A stretch of 64,000 bases of DNA from Mycobacterium sp. GA-2829 (lineage in GTDB: Bacteria > Actinomycetota > Actinomycetes > Mycobacteriales > Mycobacteriaceae): contig NZ_LQIT01000014.1 in assembly GCF_001499965.1 (NCBI RefSeq), positions 50,109 to 114,108 on the forward strand, given 5' to 3'. Positions 16,735 to 25,220 of the stretch are shown here, piece by piece. Within the stretch, counting starts at the first letter, position 1. Each line of letters begins with the position of its first letter. Under the pieces are notes generated by a model. That model saw only the letters and a list, made by a program, of their open reading frames with translations. It was not told the DNA's origin and ran no database searches. The position numbers and the translations under genes were made by a program.

Positions 16735-17374
16735 GTGATGGAGTGAACGTGTGAGGGTGTGTCGTCGTGACTCGATCACTTTGTGACCTCGCAACTCGAT
16801 TACCGGGTGATCCCGTCACGCGGACACCGTGTCACCGGGTGATGCCGTCACGCCGTGATCAGGTTCCGCTGTGATCGCGTGTCGTAGTGACGGTGTGATG
16901 CAGTGATCGTGTTCGGTCGCGATTCCGTCACGGAATCATCGCGTGACGCCGTGATCAAGTCACGGGAACACCGGGTCACCAAGTGACGAAGTGATCGTGT
17001 GACGTCATGATCGAGTTATCCGGTTGCACCGTCATTCGGTCATTCGGTCACACCGTGATCAGATCACGGGAAGACCACGTGACCGAGTGATGCTGTGACG
17101 ACGTGATCGAGTGAGCTTGTGACGCTGTGAGGCGATGATGCCGTGATCCGGTTGCACCGTGATTCAGTCACGGGATCACCTGGTGATGCCGTAACCAAGT
17201 GTCCGGGTGACGCGATCACGGTGTGACGGAGCGATTTCCTCACCGCGTGATCGTGTGCCTGCATCACACGGTGACCGAGTGATCGCAGAACCGGGTCACG
17301 CCGTCATCGGATCGCTGGGCGATCCGGTGATCGAGTCACGCGGTCATCCGGTGTCAATGTGATCGCGTGATTTG
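16735..17374. repeat. 80-unit octamer array, candidate centromere
   Basis: From 16735 to 17374 the sequence splits into 80 consecutive 8-bp units with no insertion or deletion. The first five bases follow RTSAY (GTGAT, GTGAC, GTCAC, ATCAC and similar) in 54 of 80 units by my hand count; bases 7-8 vary. RTSAY is its own complement class, so the units read alike on both strands. Units 35-38 resemble units 51-54, hinting at block duplication. RHH centromere proteins use comparable arrays: ParG binds 4-bp boxes with 4-bp spacers, and omega binds heptads containing ATCAC. The array lies upstream of parA and an RHH gene and carries no credible gene. Confidence 0.9.
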
Positions 17375-17628
17375 AGTGCTGTCGCTGCGTGTTCCTGTGA
17401 CCGTCCTGCACCGCGCACTGAGCCGCGAAGGCCTGACAGCGGAATCGTGGGGGAGACCCGGCGCCAGAGGGCTACGACGGTGGGTCCGATCAGTCCGGGG
17501 TCGAACCAACACGTGACGAATCGGTGGTCGATGGGCCAGGCGCAGATCTCACGTCCGGCCGCAGTCCTGAGAATCACTCCACAGGGCGGAGGCCCCGCGT
17601 GCGGCCTCCGTACAGTGGTGAGCGCACC

Positions 17629-18603
17629 ATGAACCCGCACGACTTGCGCCCGATGCTGGCGACCGCCGGCAAGCCGCCCGCCCGGTACGCCGACTTCGCC
17701 ATTGAAGCCAAGTACGACGGCCAGCGCGGGCTTGCGATCTACCGCGACGGCACCGTCACACTGTTGAGCCGCAACGGCGCCGACATCACCCACACGTTCC
17801 CCGAGATCGCTGCGGCACTTCCGGCGACGGCGCTCGGCCGGCCGGTCGTGCTGGACGGGGAGATCGTCGCGCTGGACGCGACGGGTGTTCCGTCCTTCGG
17901 ACGGCTACAGCGCCGGTGGCCCCAGAATCGGCGCCCCAGCGCCGCCCTACTCAAGGACTGCCCCGTCCAGTTCTTCGCCTTCGATGTACTCAGCCGCGAC
18001 GGCAGGGCCACCACGGGGCAGCCCTACGTCGAGCGGCGCGCCCTGCTCGAAGCCCTCGCCGCTGAGGGGTCAAGCCGTGTATTCAGATTTCCGGCCAACT
18101 GGATGGACTGCGACCCCGAGGTGGTGCTGGCCGCCGCGGCGGAGTTGGGGCTGGAGGGCATCGTGTCCAAGCGGTTGGACTCGGTATATCTACCGGGCCG
18201 CCGTTCGAGCTGTTGGATCAAGACGCCGCTTCGCCGACGCAGCGAGTTCGTGGTCGGCGGCTGGCTGCCGGGGGAGGGGATCAACCGACATACCGTCGGC
18301 GCGCTGCTTGTGGGTGCGTACGACGACGGGGCGCAACTGCAGTTCTGCGGCGTCGTCAGCAGCGGTTTGTCTGCCCACCATCGTCGGGTTCTCGCTCGGC
18401 AACTAGCGGTGTTGCATTGCGAGCGGGCTCCATTCACAGACGCTGATCTCGGCGCACTGGCATCCCACGTGCGGTGGGTGGCACCGGCGCTCATCGGGGA
18501 CGTCGAGTACCGCGAATTCAACGGCTCGCTCCGGCATGCCTCCTGGAAAGGGCTGCGGCAGGACCTGAGCGACGTCGGTGCGGTGCTAGTGCCCGCTTCG
18601 TGA
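17629..18603 (+). CDS. ATP-dependent DNA ligase (LigC-type)
   Basis: 324 aa from ATG after AGTGGTGAGCGCACC. Nucleotidyltransferase motifs: I EAKYDGQRG (K28 is the AMP-attachment lysine), III FFAFDVLSRDG, IV EGIVSKRLDS, V CWIKTPLRRR. An OB-fold domain follows (EFVVGGWLPGEG onward). It seals nicks with ATP. No Ku or polymerase partner is adjacent, so a role in plasmid replication or repair is inferred. A longer frame from 17524 includes 35 unrelated residues. Confidence 0.85.
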   Translation: MNPHDLRPMLATAGKPPARYADFAIEAKYDGQRGLAIYRDGTVTLLSRNGADITHTFPEIAAALPATALGRPVVLDGEIVALDATGVPSFGRLQRRWPQNRRPSAALLKDCPVQFFAFDVLSRDGRATTGQPYVERRALLEALAAEGSSRVFRFPANWMDCDPEVVLAAAAELGLEGIVSKRLDSVYLPGRRSSCWIKTPLRRRSEFVVGGWLPGEGINRHTVGALLVGAYDDGAQLQFCGVVSSGLSAHHRRVLARQLAVLHCERAPFTDADLGALASHVRWVAPALIGDVEYREFNGSLRHASWKGLRQDLSDVGAVLVPAS

Positions 18604-18720
18604 ACGTGACCGGCTTCCGGGCCTGCTCATCGACACGAAGGCGCGGTCCCTGCTGGGGGCGCCAGATCGAAGAGGTGGCCGCCGCTGAACCGGCCCGAAC
18701 AGCCTCAAGCGCTGTTAGCC

Positions 18721-18738
18721 ACTTTACCGCGGTAAAGT
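18721..18738. repeat. parS-like palindrome, copy 2
   Basis: ACTTTACCGCGGTAAAGT, a perfect 18-bp palindrome; core shared with 15456 and 18808. Same length class and plan as chromosomal parS (16-bp palindromes). Confidence 0.7.
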
Positions 18739-18807
18739 GATCCCGCGAAGTCGACCAGCGGTTTCATGCGAAACGGAGCCGAAAAGCCGGAACGGTGGGA
18801 TTTGCTA

Positions 18808-18823
18808 CTTTACCGCGGTAAAG
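18808..18823. repeat. parS-like palindrome, copy 3
   Basis: CTTTACCGCGGTAAAG, a perfect 16-bp palindrome 86 bp after copy 2 and about 1.2 kb before the second parA. Likely ParB or regulator binding site. Confidence 0.7.
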
Positions 18824-19246
18824 CAGCCCGGCGCCACCACGCACTTTGGAGCGCGGTCGCGAGTGTTGCCACATCCCACTTGCAGGCTTCCGCGCACGGG
18901 CGCCACTTCCTGCGCGGCGTCTCACCGGCCGACCCTGCCAACGGCGAGCTCGTCGGCGGCAACCACCGCTCGTCGATGTGGAGTCGCGATGAAGCGACGA
19001 CGACGCGCTCGTCGCCGGCACGCACGACAAAACGCAACGTCACCTGACATCGGACGACTGCTCCGGCAAACCGACCCGAACTTCGTCGCCGACCGCCTCC
19101 CGAGCCCTGGCGCGCAGTGGTTCTGGTCCACACCCTCACCATGAGCTGACCACCTGTAATCGACACCGCCCGAGAGTGCGACGTACCAGACATGAAGAAG
19201 CAGCACCCCGACTCACCGGCGGGGAAGTCTCCGTTCCGTCGGCGCC

Positions 19247-19654
19247 TTACCGGTGCCGATGGCTCAGGACGTTGACCACCTGCCCGTCAGCCGTTCTGAA
19301 GAAGAAGCGTCGGACTCCCCAATCCTCGTCCTGCAGAGGGTGGACAATCTCAACCCCACCCTCACGGGCCCGTGCGAACGCCACGTCCACATCGGAGACT
19401 TCGACCGACATGTCGGGGTTGCACGGAGCTGTCCGATCGCGGGACATGACGCTGAATTGAGCACCGCCGGGCGAGCCGAGGGTGGCGATCCAGCCGTGGT
19501 TCATGGGCACGTCGAGGCCCAGCAGTGCGCTGTACTCCTGCACTGCTGCCTCGACGTCCGCGACGCTCAGGATCGGAACGGCCCGCTGCAACTCCACGCC
19601 AGCATTATGGATCTCGGGCTGGATCACCGACGACGCGACTTCGTGCAGAGCCAT
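19247..19654 (-). CDS. VOC/glyoxalase-fold protein
   Basis: About 135 aa. One VOC module pair: RAVPILSVADVEAAVQEYSA, HGWIATLGSPGG, SVEVSDVDVAFARAREGG, GVRRFFFRTADGQVVNVLSH. Such proteins are dioxygenases, lyases or drug-binding proteins; the substrate cannot be told. The start is uncertain: ATG at 19654 or GTG at 19597 (VELQRAVPIL). Confidence 0.7.
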   Translation of the reverse strand: MALHEVASSVIQPEIHNAGVELQRAVPILSVADVEAAVQEYSALLGLDVPMNHGWIATLGSPGGAQFSVMSRDRTAPCNPDMSVEVSDVDVAFARAREGGVEIVHPLQDEDWGVRRFFFRTADGQVVNVLSHRHR

Positions 19655-20011
19655 GATGGCACCGGTGAGGTTCCTCCGACCGCAGCCTACGGCGGGGGAG
19701 TCGGGTGCGAGATCGCCCGTGCCCTGAACGCAAAGCATCACACGCAGCACCGAGAAGGCAGTGGGCGCCGAAGGGCAGCGCACAGCCACGGTTGGTTCGG
19801 GAACGGCGACGAATCCGCCACTCTCGCACGTCCGCCGATCGCGTTTTTCCCGGCGCTTCAAAGCCGCCTACTCCGCAAGGCCCCGATGGCGCGAAGCCGG
19901 AAATCGGAGTCGCTCAGCGTGTCGAAGCCGCTCCGCTGATCTTGACCCTTACGATGACCGCGTCTCACCGAAGTACTCCGCCGTGCGGGGGAAGCATACG
20001 GAAGGCCTTCT

Positions 20012-20725
20012 ATGGCTGTGCATGTCGTTTTGAATCAGAAGGGCGGCGTCGGCAAGTCCACGATCGCGGTCAATCTCGCCGCCGTCACCGCCGACGTTCT
20101 CAACCACAGCGATGACCCCGACGCGAGCTCACCGGTCCTGGCGCTGTCTGTCGACCCGCAGGGTTCTGCGGTCTGGTGGGCCTCGCGGATGGATGATCTT
20201 CCGTTCCACATCGCCCAGGCTCACGACGACCTCGAGGGGTTGACCAAACTCAAGGACTTGCCTGGCATCCAACACGTTTACGTCGACACCCCCGGGTGGA
20301 TCGACCTAGACGGTGGGGGTAACAGCTCCGACCCGCTGGGCCGTGGTCCCGCCGCCGACGTGCTGCGCGCGGTGCTCGACATGGCCGATCAGGTGATCGT
20401 GCCGATCGAGACCGAACCGCTCAGCTTCGATCCGACCGCGCGCACCATCAGCAAGGTGCTCGAACCACGCGGACTGCGCTACCTGGTGGTGATCAACAAC
20501 TGGGACCCCCGCGACGGCGTCGGCGACCTCAACCAGACGCGCGAGTTCGTCAAAGCCAACGGATGGCCGTTGGCCAACACTGTCATTCGGCACTACAAGC
20601 TGCACGCCCGCGCCAGCGCCGACGGTCAGGTCGTCACGGAGTATCCGCTCAACCGCGTCGCCCTGCAGGCCCGGGAGGACTTCTACAAGTTCGCGCTCGA
20701 GCTCAACGTCGGGGGAGGACGCTGA
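20012..20725 (+). CDS. parA: ParA partition ATPase (second locus)
   Basis: 237 aa. Walker A is NQKGGVGKSTIAVNLAAVT (K10-K15), A' SVDPQGSAVWW, and YVDTPGW covers Walker B. No N-terminal HTH. Its TGA overlaps the parB ATG by one base, so it forms a two-gene operon with a ParB-CTPase-type partner. The three CTTTACCGCGGTAAAG palindromes upstream are candidate parS sites. It differs clearly from the parA at 15.9 kb. Confidence 0.9.
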   Translation: MAVHVVLNQKGGVGKSTIAVNLAAVTADVLNHSDDPDASSPVLALSVDPQGSAVWWASRMDDLPFHIAQAHDDLEGLTKLKDLPGIQHVYVDTPGWIDLDGGGNSSDPLGRGPAADVLRAVLDMADQVIVPIETEPLSFDPTARTISKVLEPRGLRYLVVINNWDPRDGVGDLNQTREFVKANGWPLANTVIRHYKLHARASADGQVVTEYPLNRVALQAREDFYKFALELNVGGGR

Positions 20726-21570
20726 TGGCCCGCGGACAACGCACCGATCTGGCGTCCCTCGTGGCATCGGTCGGCACCAAGTCGCCCGTCGATCGCGCCG
20801 CACCCGCACCCGCCCCGGCGTCCAGCGCGACCGCCCCGTTGAGCGACCTGGTCGCCAACCCCCGCAACCCGCGCGACCATGTCGGCAATCTGGATGATCT
20901 CGCGTCGATCGTCGACATGCAGTTGCAGCCCGCGCTGGTCGTCACCACGAAGGCCTACCAGCGCCTGTATCCGCAAGACAGCATCAGCGCCCGCTACGTG
21001 GTCATCAACGGCTGCCGGCGCCTGGCCGCCGCCCACAAGTTCGGCCGCACCGATCTGGCTATCGTCGTTAACGACGAGGTCGCCCGCGACCACGTCACCT
21101 TGATCTCGGCGTCGATCGCCGAGAACGTCGACCGGCAGGACTTCGACGTCATCGAGGAAGCCAGAGCCGTCGAAGCTCTGGTGGAAGCGTGCGGCCGCGC
21201 CGACGAGGCCGCCGCCCGGCTCCACAAAACGCAGGGCTGGGTGTCGCAGCGCCGGGCCCTGCTGAAGCTCGACCCGCAGCTCCAAACAGCGCTGCGCCGA
21301 GGCGAGTTGGCGTTGCGCGAGGCACGCCAGCTTGCACGTGTCCCCATGGAGCAGCAGGTCGCCCGATGGCGGTCGGCGCTCGACAAGAAGGACGACGAGC
21401 AGCCCAAGCCCTCCGGCGGCAAGCCGGCGCCCAGCCCCGCCCGGGTGATCATCGACGCCATCAAACAGTTCGACTCCCGCCCCGAGGCGCTCGCCGAAGC
21501 GCTGCACAGCTTTCTCGGCGACGACGGCGTCATTAAGCTGCTCGACATGCTGAGCAACCGCACCGGCTGA
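20725..21570 (+). CDS. parB: ParB-like partition protein
   Basis: 281 aa. ParB N-domain with CTP-site motifs: NPRNPRDH, then INGCRRLAAAHKFG (GCRR in place of GERR) and ASIAENVDRQDFDVIEEA. HTH at about residues 160-185 (TQGWVSQRRALLKL). A dimerisation tail closes the protein (FLGDDGVIKLLDMLSNR). It should load on a palindromic parS and spread as a CTP clamp. The Glu to Cys change in the second motif is unusual and may affect CTP use. Confidence 0.85.
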   Translation: MARGQRTDLASLVASVGTKSPVDRAAPAPAPASSATAPLSDLVANPRNPRDHVGNLDDLASIVDMQLQPALVVTTKAYQRLYPQDSISARYVVINGCRRLAAAHKFGRTDLAIVVNDEVARDHVTLISASIAENVDRQDFDVIEEARAVEALVEACGRADEAAARLHKTQGWVSQRRALLKLDPQLQTALRRGELALREARQLARVPMEQQVARWRSALDKKDDEQPKPSGGKPAPSPARVIIDAIKQFDSRPEALAEALHSFLGDDGVIKLLDMLSNRTG

Positions 21571-21590
21571 CCGTCCCGCAGCGTACCCCG

Positions 21591-22052
21591 CTACAGGTTG
21601 GCGAGATCGCCCAGGTGGCCGGGCGTCATGAACTGCGTGAGCGCGTCGAGGTACTTCTGCGACGCCGCGCGGTACTTGTCGGCGGCCTCCCGGTAACTGC
21701 GGTCGGCGTCCATGACGTCCTGCTGGGCCGCGATGAGCAGCCGGTTGGTCTCGGTCAACGAAACAACCTGGGCGCGAAGGTCTTCGACCTCCGCGCGCAG
21801 GGTCTCCACCTCTGACGTGGGTGGGGGAGTGGGCTCCGCCTCGGGCTGACCGGACTCGAGCTCGGAGGCGTAGACGTACCACCGAAGCCGCTCCGGGCGG
21901 GGGCTCGCACCGCCGCGAATCTCGCCGGCGGTGATCGCGCGCTTAAGCGTTCGCGGATCCTTGCCGAGCACCGCCGCCGCCTCCCGCAACGACACCACCG
22001 GACCCTCCGGCGTCGTCTCGACGCCTGGTGGGGGTTGCTTTGGTGCGGTCAT
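21591..22052 (-). CDS. HTH plus coiled-coil plasmid protein
   Basis: About 153 aa. N-terminal HTH of excisionase/MerR look (VVSLREAAAVLGKDPRTLKR, GEIRGGASPRPERLRWYVYA) followed by a coiled coil from about residue 78 (SEVETLRAEVEDLRAQVVSL) and a second helical stretch. It ends just after parB on the opposite strand and is divergent from an RHH gene over a palindrome cluster. Start choice (22052, 22058 or 22100) is open. A segregation or copy-control role is inferred. Confidence 0.6.
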   Translation of the reverse strand: MTAPKQPPPGVETTPEGPVVSLREAAAVLGKDPRTLKRAITAGEIRGGASPRPERLRWYVYASELESGQPEAEPTPPPTSEVETLRAEVEDLRAQVVSLTETNRLLIAAQQDVMDADRSYREAADKYRAASQKYLDALTQFMTPGHLGDLANL

Positions 22053-22101
22053 CGGCATCGGCCAGCGCGGCGGACTGGCCCAACTCCTTCCGTATGGCAT
22101 T

Positions 22102-22198
22102 ATGCCCTTAACTAGGGACAGAATGTCGCTACTCGAAGAACATGCCGAGCGCCGATGTCGCTAATTAGGGCATCGATGCCCTAAGCTTAGGGCATCGA
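22102..22198. promoter_or_regulatory. AGGGCAT operator cluster
   Basis: TAGGGCATCGATGCCCTA (22166-22183) is a perfect 18-bp palindrome. TTAGGGCATCGA follows at 22187-22198, and a weaker inverted pair ATGCCCTTA...CTAGGGA lies at 22102-22118. These fill the gap between the divergent HTH and RHH genes. Confidence 0.65.
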
Positions 22199-22248
22199 CC
22201 CGAGGTGGGCCGAGCGGCAGACGAGAACTCGCAGTAGAGGAGCGGATC

Positions 22249-22431
22249 GTGGCCAGACGTGGGACTGAGACGCGTCGGCTCACCGAACAGGTGGGTCTCC
22301 GGTTCACCCCTGACGACCTGGATGTGCTGCGCGCCGAGGCGGACCGCCGCGGCATGACCGTGCAGCAGATGCTGCGTGAACTCAGCCTGCAGATGGTGCG
22401 CGAACTCGGCGGGGTACAGGCCGCCTCCTGA
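22249..22431 (+). CDS. small RHH (CopG-like) protein
   Basis: 60 aa from a GTG behind GAGGAG. TRRLTEQVGLRFTPDDLDVL forms the ribbon and first helix; GMTVQQMLRELSLQMVRE is the second. Likely represses its own promoter through the AGGGCAT palindromes just upstream. No toxin gene follows, so it is not an obvious toxin-antitoxin pair. Confidence 0.65.
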   Translation: MARRGTETRRLTEQVGLRFTPDDLDVLRAEADRRGMTVQQMLRELSLQMVRELGGVQAAS

Positions 22432-22503
22432 CATACCCGCGCTGCCACACGAATCGGCCCGCCACCGCGATGCGGTAGCGGGCCAAAATCGTTCCCCCGA
22501 GTG

Positions 22504-24021
22504 TCAGGGGTACCGCTCGTAGCAGGCCTCGTCGTCGTTGATCACCCCGGTGCGGAACGCGTCGATGCGTGCGAAGCCGGCGGGCACCGTTTCCCCGTTG
22601 ACATCGCTCGCGGCGATGCCGTTGACCAATAGACCTGCCACCGCCTCGTCCAAATCCCCGGCGGTCAGTAGGACACCCGCAGCGGAGTCGGATTGCAGGG
22701 AGTCGGCCGGGGTGGCGAGGCGGCGATGCGCCGCCCCCGTCACGCACGCCGTGCGCAGGGCAGCGGCGGCCGAATCCAGCGTCAACCCCTTCTCCTTCTG
22801 CAGTGCCAGCGCATATCGCGACATGACCAGCGAGTACGCGGTGTTGTCACCCTGGATCAGGGCGTTGTCCTTGCGGTCGGCCGGAACGCCCATCTTGGCC
22901 AGCTCGGGAAGCTCGATCCCGATGGTGTTGTCGTCGGGGCAGTACGACACCGGACCGGCGATGTCCTTCTCGCTGCAGCCAGCCGCCTCGAAGGACACCG
23001 TCGGTTCCTGCTCCGGCTTGAACGCCGCGTTGAGCGAGTTCAAGAGATCGCTGACGGACTGTTCGGTGATCTCGAGTTCACCGGTCTGCACGTCACCGGA
23101 ATTCTCGTCGTAGTCCAGCGCCTTCGGTAGATCGCCCCGTCGCTCCTCGATCTCGTCCATGTTGATGCCGGCACACGCCAGGGTCCCGGAGACGAAGCCC
23201 ATCTGGAAGGCGCTGACCCGCTCGAACGCCGTTCCGTGCCCCCCTTCGATGTACTCAGTGTCGTCCGGCCCCAGCGTGGGATCGCGCAACGAGATCGCCG
23301 CCGCCAGAACGAGATTGAGCCCTTCGGCGGTGTTTAGGTCGAACCGTGGCGAATCGCCCTGGGCCACCCAGCGCATGTAGGCGCCGGCGAAGCAGTCCGC
23401 CTGCTGTTCGCTGACGAGTGTCGGGGTGCTGCGGTCGACGAGGCCGCCTTCACGTTGGACCGCGTGGCCGTACTCGTGGGCGAGCACCCCGGGGATCGAC
23501 ATGTCGCCGAAGAACTTCTGCCCGGTCGGCAGCAGTACCCCCCGGTCCCACGCAATGATCTTGTCACTGAAGCAGTAGAAGGCGTTGACGAAGTCGTAGG
23601 TGGGGGTGCCGCACAGGCGAGGGGAGGACGGGTCCTCGGAGTCATAGGAGTGCACCGGCTCGACGGGTTCGAACTCACCCTCCAGCGGCGGGCCGTAGTA
23701 CTGCTGCCAGAACTCGACGATGTCGTTGATGGACAGCAGCGCGATGCGGTCGATCTCGCCACCGTCGGAGTTCTCCACCTCGCCGGTAGGTTCGGGCGCG
23801 TCGTCCCGAACCCCGGACGGCCCGTCCTCGACCGGGAGGCCGCCGACCCGGAACGCGTCGGTCAGCGGGGAGGTGGCTTGACCCTTGATGGTGTCGCCGC
23901 CACAGGCGCTCGCCAGCAGTGATACCACCGCACCCAGCGCCGCTACCGTGCGCAATCTCGACCAGCCCGGTCGATGATTGCGGAGGGGGCTTTCAGAGCG
24001 TCGCCTGCGTTCGAGTTTCAC
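22504..24021 (-). CDS. LpqM-like zinc metallopeptidase lipoprotein
   Basis: 505 aa. Lipobox LLASACGG near residue 40. Zinc site HEYGHAVQ in PGVLAHEYGHAVQREGG, with a downstream SEQQADCFAGAYMRW that supplies the third ligand, as in YpfJ-type neutral zinc peptidases. M. smegmatis LpqM, a lipoprotein of this kind, is needed for donor DNA transfer. That link is from the literature and is only suggestive here. Starts with GTG. The next gene leftward reads into the RHH side and is not part of it. Confidence 0.75.
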   Translation of the reverse strand: MKLERRRRSESPLRNHRPGWSRLRTVAALGAVVSLLASACGGDTIKGQATSPLTDAFRVGGLPVEDGPSGVRDDAPEPTGEVENSDGGEIDRIALLSINDIVEFWQQYYGPPLEGEFEPVEPVHSYDSEDPSSPRLCGTPTYDFVNAFYCFSDKIIAWDRGVLLPTGQKFFGDMSIPGVLAHEYGHAVQREGGLVDRSTPTLVSEQQADCFAGAYMRWVAQGDSPRFDLNTAEGLNLVLAAAISLRDPTLGPDDTEYIEGGHGTAFERVSAFQMGFVSGTLACAGINMDEIEERRGDLPKALDYDENSGDVQTGELEITEQSVSDLLNSLNAAFKPEQEPTVSFEAAGCSEKDIAGPVSYCPDDNTIGIELPELAKMGVPADRKDNALIQGDNTAYSLVMSRYALALQKEKGLTLDSAAAALRTACVTGAAHRRLATPADSLQSDSAAGVLLTAGDLDEAVAGLLVNGIAASDVNGETVPAGFARIDAFRTGVINDDEACYERYP

Positions 24022-24259
24022 CGGTGGTACCCCCGAGTTCTGTTGCTGTGATCGTCTGTAGTGGCAGAGCTTCGGACGGCGTGCGCCGCACCGAGTGTAC
24101 TGAAGCGTTTGCTGTTCTGTTCGCGTAGCAAAGAAGCCACCGACTCGGCAGAGCGCCCTGGTCGGGCCCCGGCGGTTAACGCACCCGGCCTGTCCCGACG
24201 GCGCGCGGCTTTCGTCACGGTGACGAAGTCGCCGACCACCGTCGGACGCTCGCTCACCC

Positions 24260-24991
24260 TCATAACTGCGGCATCCCGTCGGCGATCGCCCCGGTGATGG
24301 CGGCGGCCTGGTCGTCGAGGTCCGATCCGCACACCATGGCGTCGATGACGACGTTGCTGTGCGCCCGCAACGCGCGCAGGCAGCCGGCTCCCGGCTCGCC
24401 CAGGGGGGAGGTCGTGAGCGTCAGGGTGTCCCCGTCGCGCCGGAAGTCGGCGAGACGCCATCCGGTGGGCTGATCGGTCGAGTTCCGTGTGATGACCGTT
24501 TCCCCGCCGCAGTCCTCCCAGTCGGTGGCCGCGGACTCCGCATACCGTTGAGCCGCGTCGGATTTGGCGAAACGCACCACGCCCTGAATGACGGAGTGTT
24601 CGTGGGGCGCGCCGGGGGATTGCGCATCGTTGGCCATCGCGCCCCGCACGACATTCCAGTCGCTGTCGTCGTACGGGCGGATCTGCAGCGGGAACAGCGC
24701 ACCGATGCACTGCGCGTTCACCGCGCCGGGACTGTCGTCCCACATCTTCGTGACCTCTTTGCGGGTGGAACGCAGCGAGGTGAGCCCGGTGGCTGCCTCG
24801 AGCTCGTCGATGTCGAGCAGGAGCCCGCCGAGTTCGAAGATGCTGATCTCCGCGGGTGGGAGCGGACCCGGCTCCGCAGCGAGGGCAGAACCCTCCGTGG
24901 TGCGGGTGCAGCCGGTGAGCGCGACGGCCACTGCGACGGACGCGGTCGCGATCCGAGCCGCTGGGTGACGGTGGAGTGCGGGTGCTGCCAC
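24260..24991 (-). CDS. PknH-type sensor-domain lipoprotein
   Basis: 243 aa from GTG behind GAAGGAACG. Signal sequence with lipobox (AVALTGCTR). The rest is a PknH_C-like sensor domain with paired Cys (AQCIGALFP, WEDCGGE, AGCLRALR, MVCGSD). These domains sit outside the membrane and may bind wall ligands. It is divergent from an FHA-HTH regulator. Confidence 0.75.
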   Translation of the reverse strand: MAAPALHRHPAARIATASVAVAVALTGCTRTTEGSALAAEPGPLPPAEISIFELGGLLLDIDELEAATGLTSLRSTRKEVTKMWDDSPGAVNAQCIGALFPLQIRPYDDSDWNVVRGAMANDAQSPGAPHEHSVIQGVVRFAKSDAAQRYAESAATDWEDCGGETVITRNSTDQPTGWRLADFRRDGDTLTLTTSPLGEPGAGCLRALRAHSNVVIDAMVCGSDLDDQAAAITGAIADGMPQL

Positions 24992-25053
24992 GGGTCGTTC
25001 CTTCCCCGAGAGGCGCGATCGGCGTCGCGCACTGATTCGAGGCTAGCCGCAGA

Positions 25054-25199
25054 AACCGTAGCGTGCAACAGTTATGTTGGGCAAACTGAAGCGCAGGCGA
25101 CCGAGAGTCTCAAGGCGGGGCTCCTCCGGCGGGTGAACGCAACAGTTCGGTAGCGAAGGGACCGTATCGTGAGGCCGATAGAGTACGCTAAACCGTAGC
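25054..25199. promoter_or_regulatory. AACCGTAGC operators between lipoprotein and FHA-HTH gene
   Basis: AACCGTAGC at 25054-25062 and 25191-25199, both in the divergent intergenic region. The 25054 copy continues GTGCAAC, like the copy at 28107 (ACTGCAAC) before the second FHA-HTH gene. Confidence 0.65.
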
Positions 25200-25220
25200 G
25201 AAGTAATGGAAAGGAACGGT

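Larger units (their letters stand above)
18604..19246. other. intergenic region with two parS-like palindromes
   Basis: 643 bp between ligase and the VOC gene. Apart from the palindromes at 18721 and 18808, I see no gene with credible codon use or ribosome site. Confidence 0.45.

Noticed and set aside
17064..17267. 67-aa leftward frame inside the octamer array
   Set aside because: It reads a repeated VTAS/VTES pattern because three octamers make eight codons. It has no ribosome site; it is a by-product of the repeat.
16735..17374. CRISPR array
   Set aside because: Units are 8 bp without spacers, and no cas genes are present.
18764..19206. Several frames of 80-130 aa between ligase and the VOC gene
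   Set aside because: Mutually overlapping, no ribosome site, no family likeness; they overlap parS-like palindromes.
24211..24227. Shared palindrome TTCGTCACGGTGACGAA / CGTCACGGTGACG (50838) as a common operator
   Set aside because: Only two copies 26 kb apart with different flanks; the short GTCAC core is frequent in GC-rich DNA.
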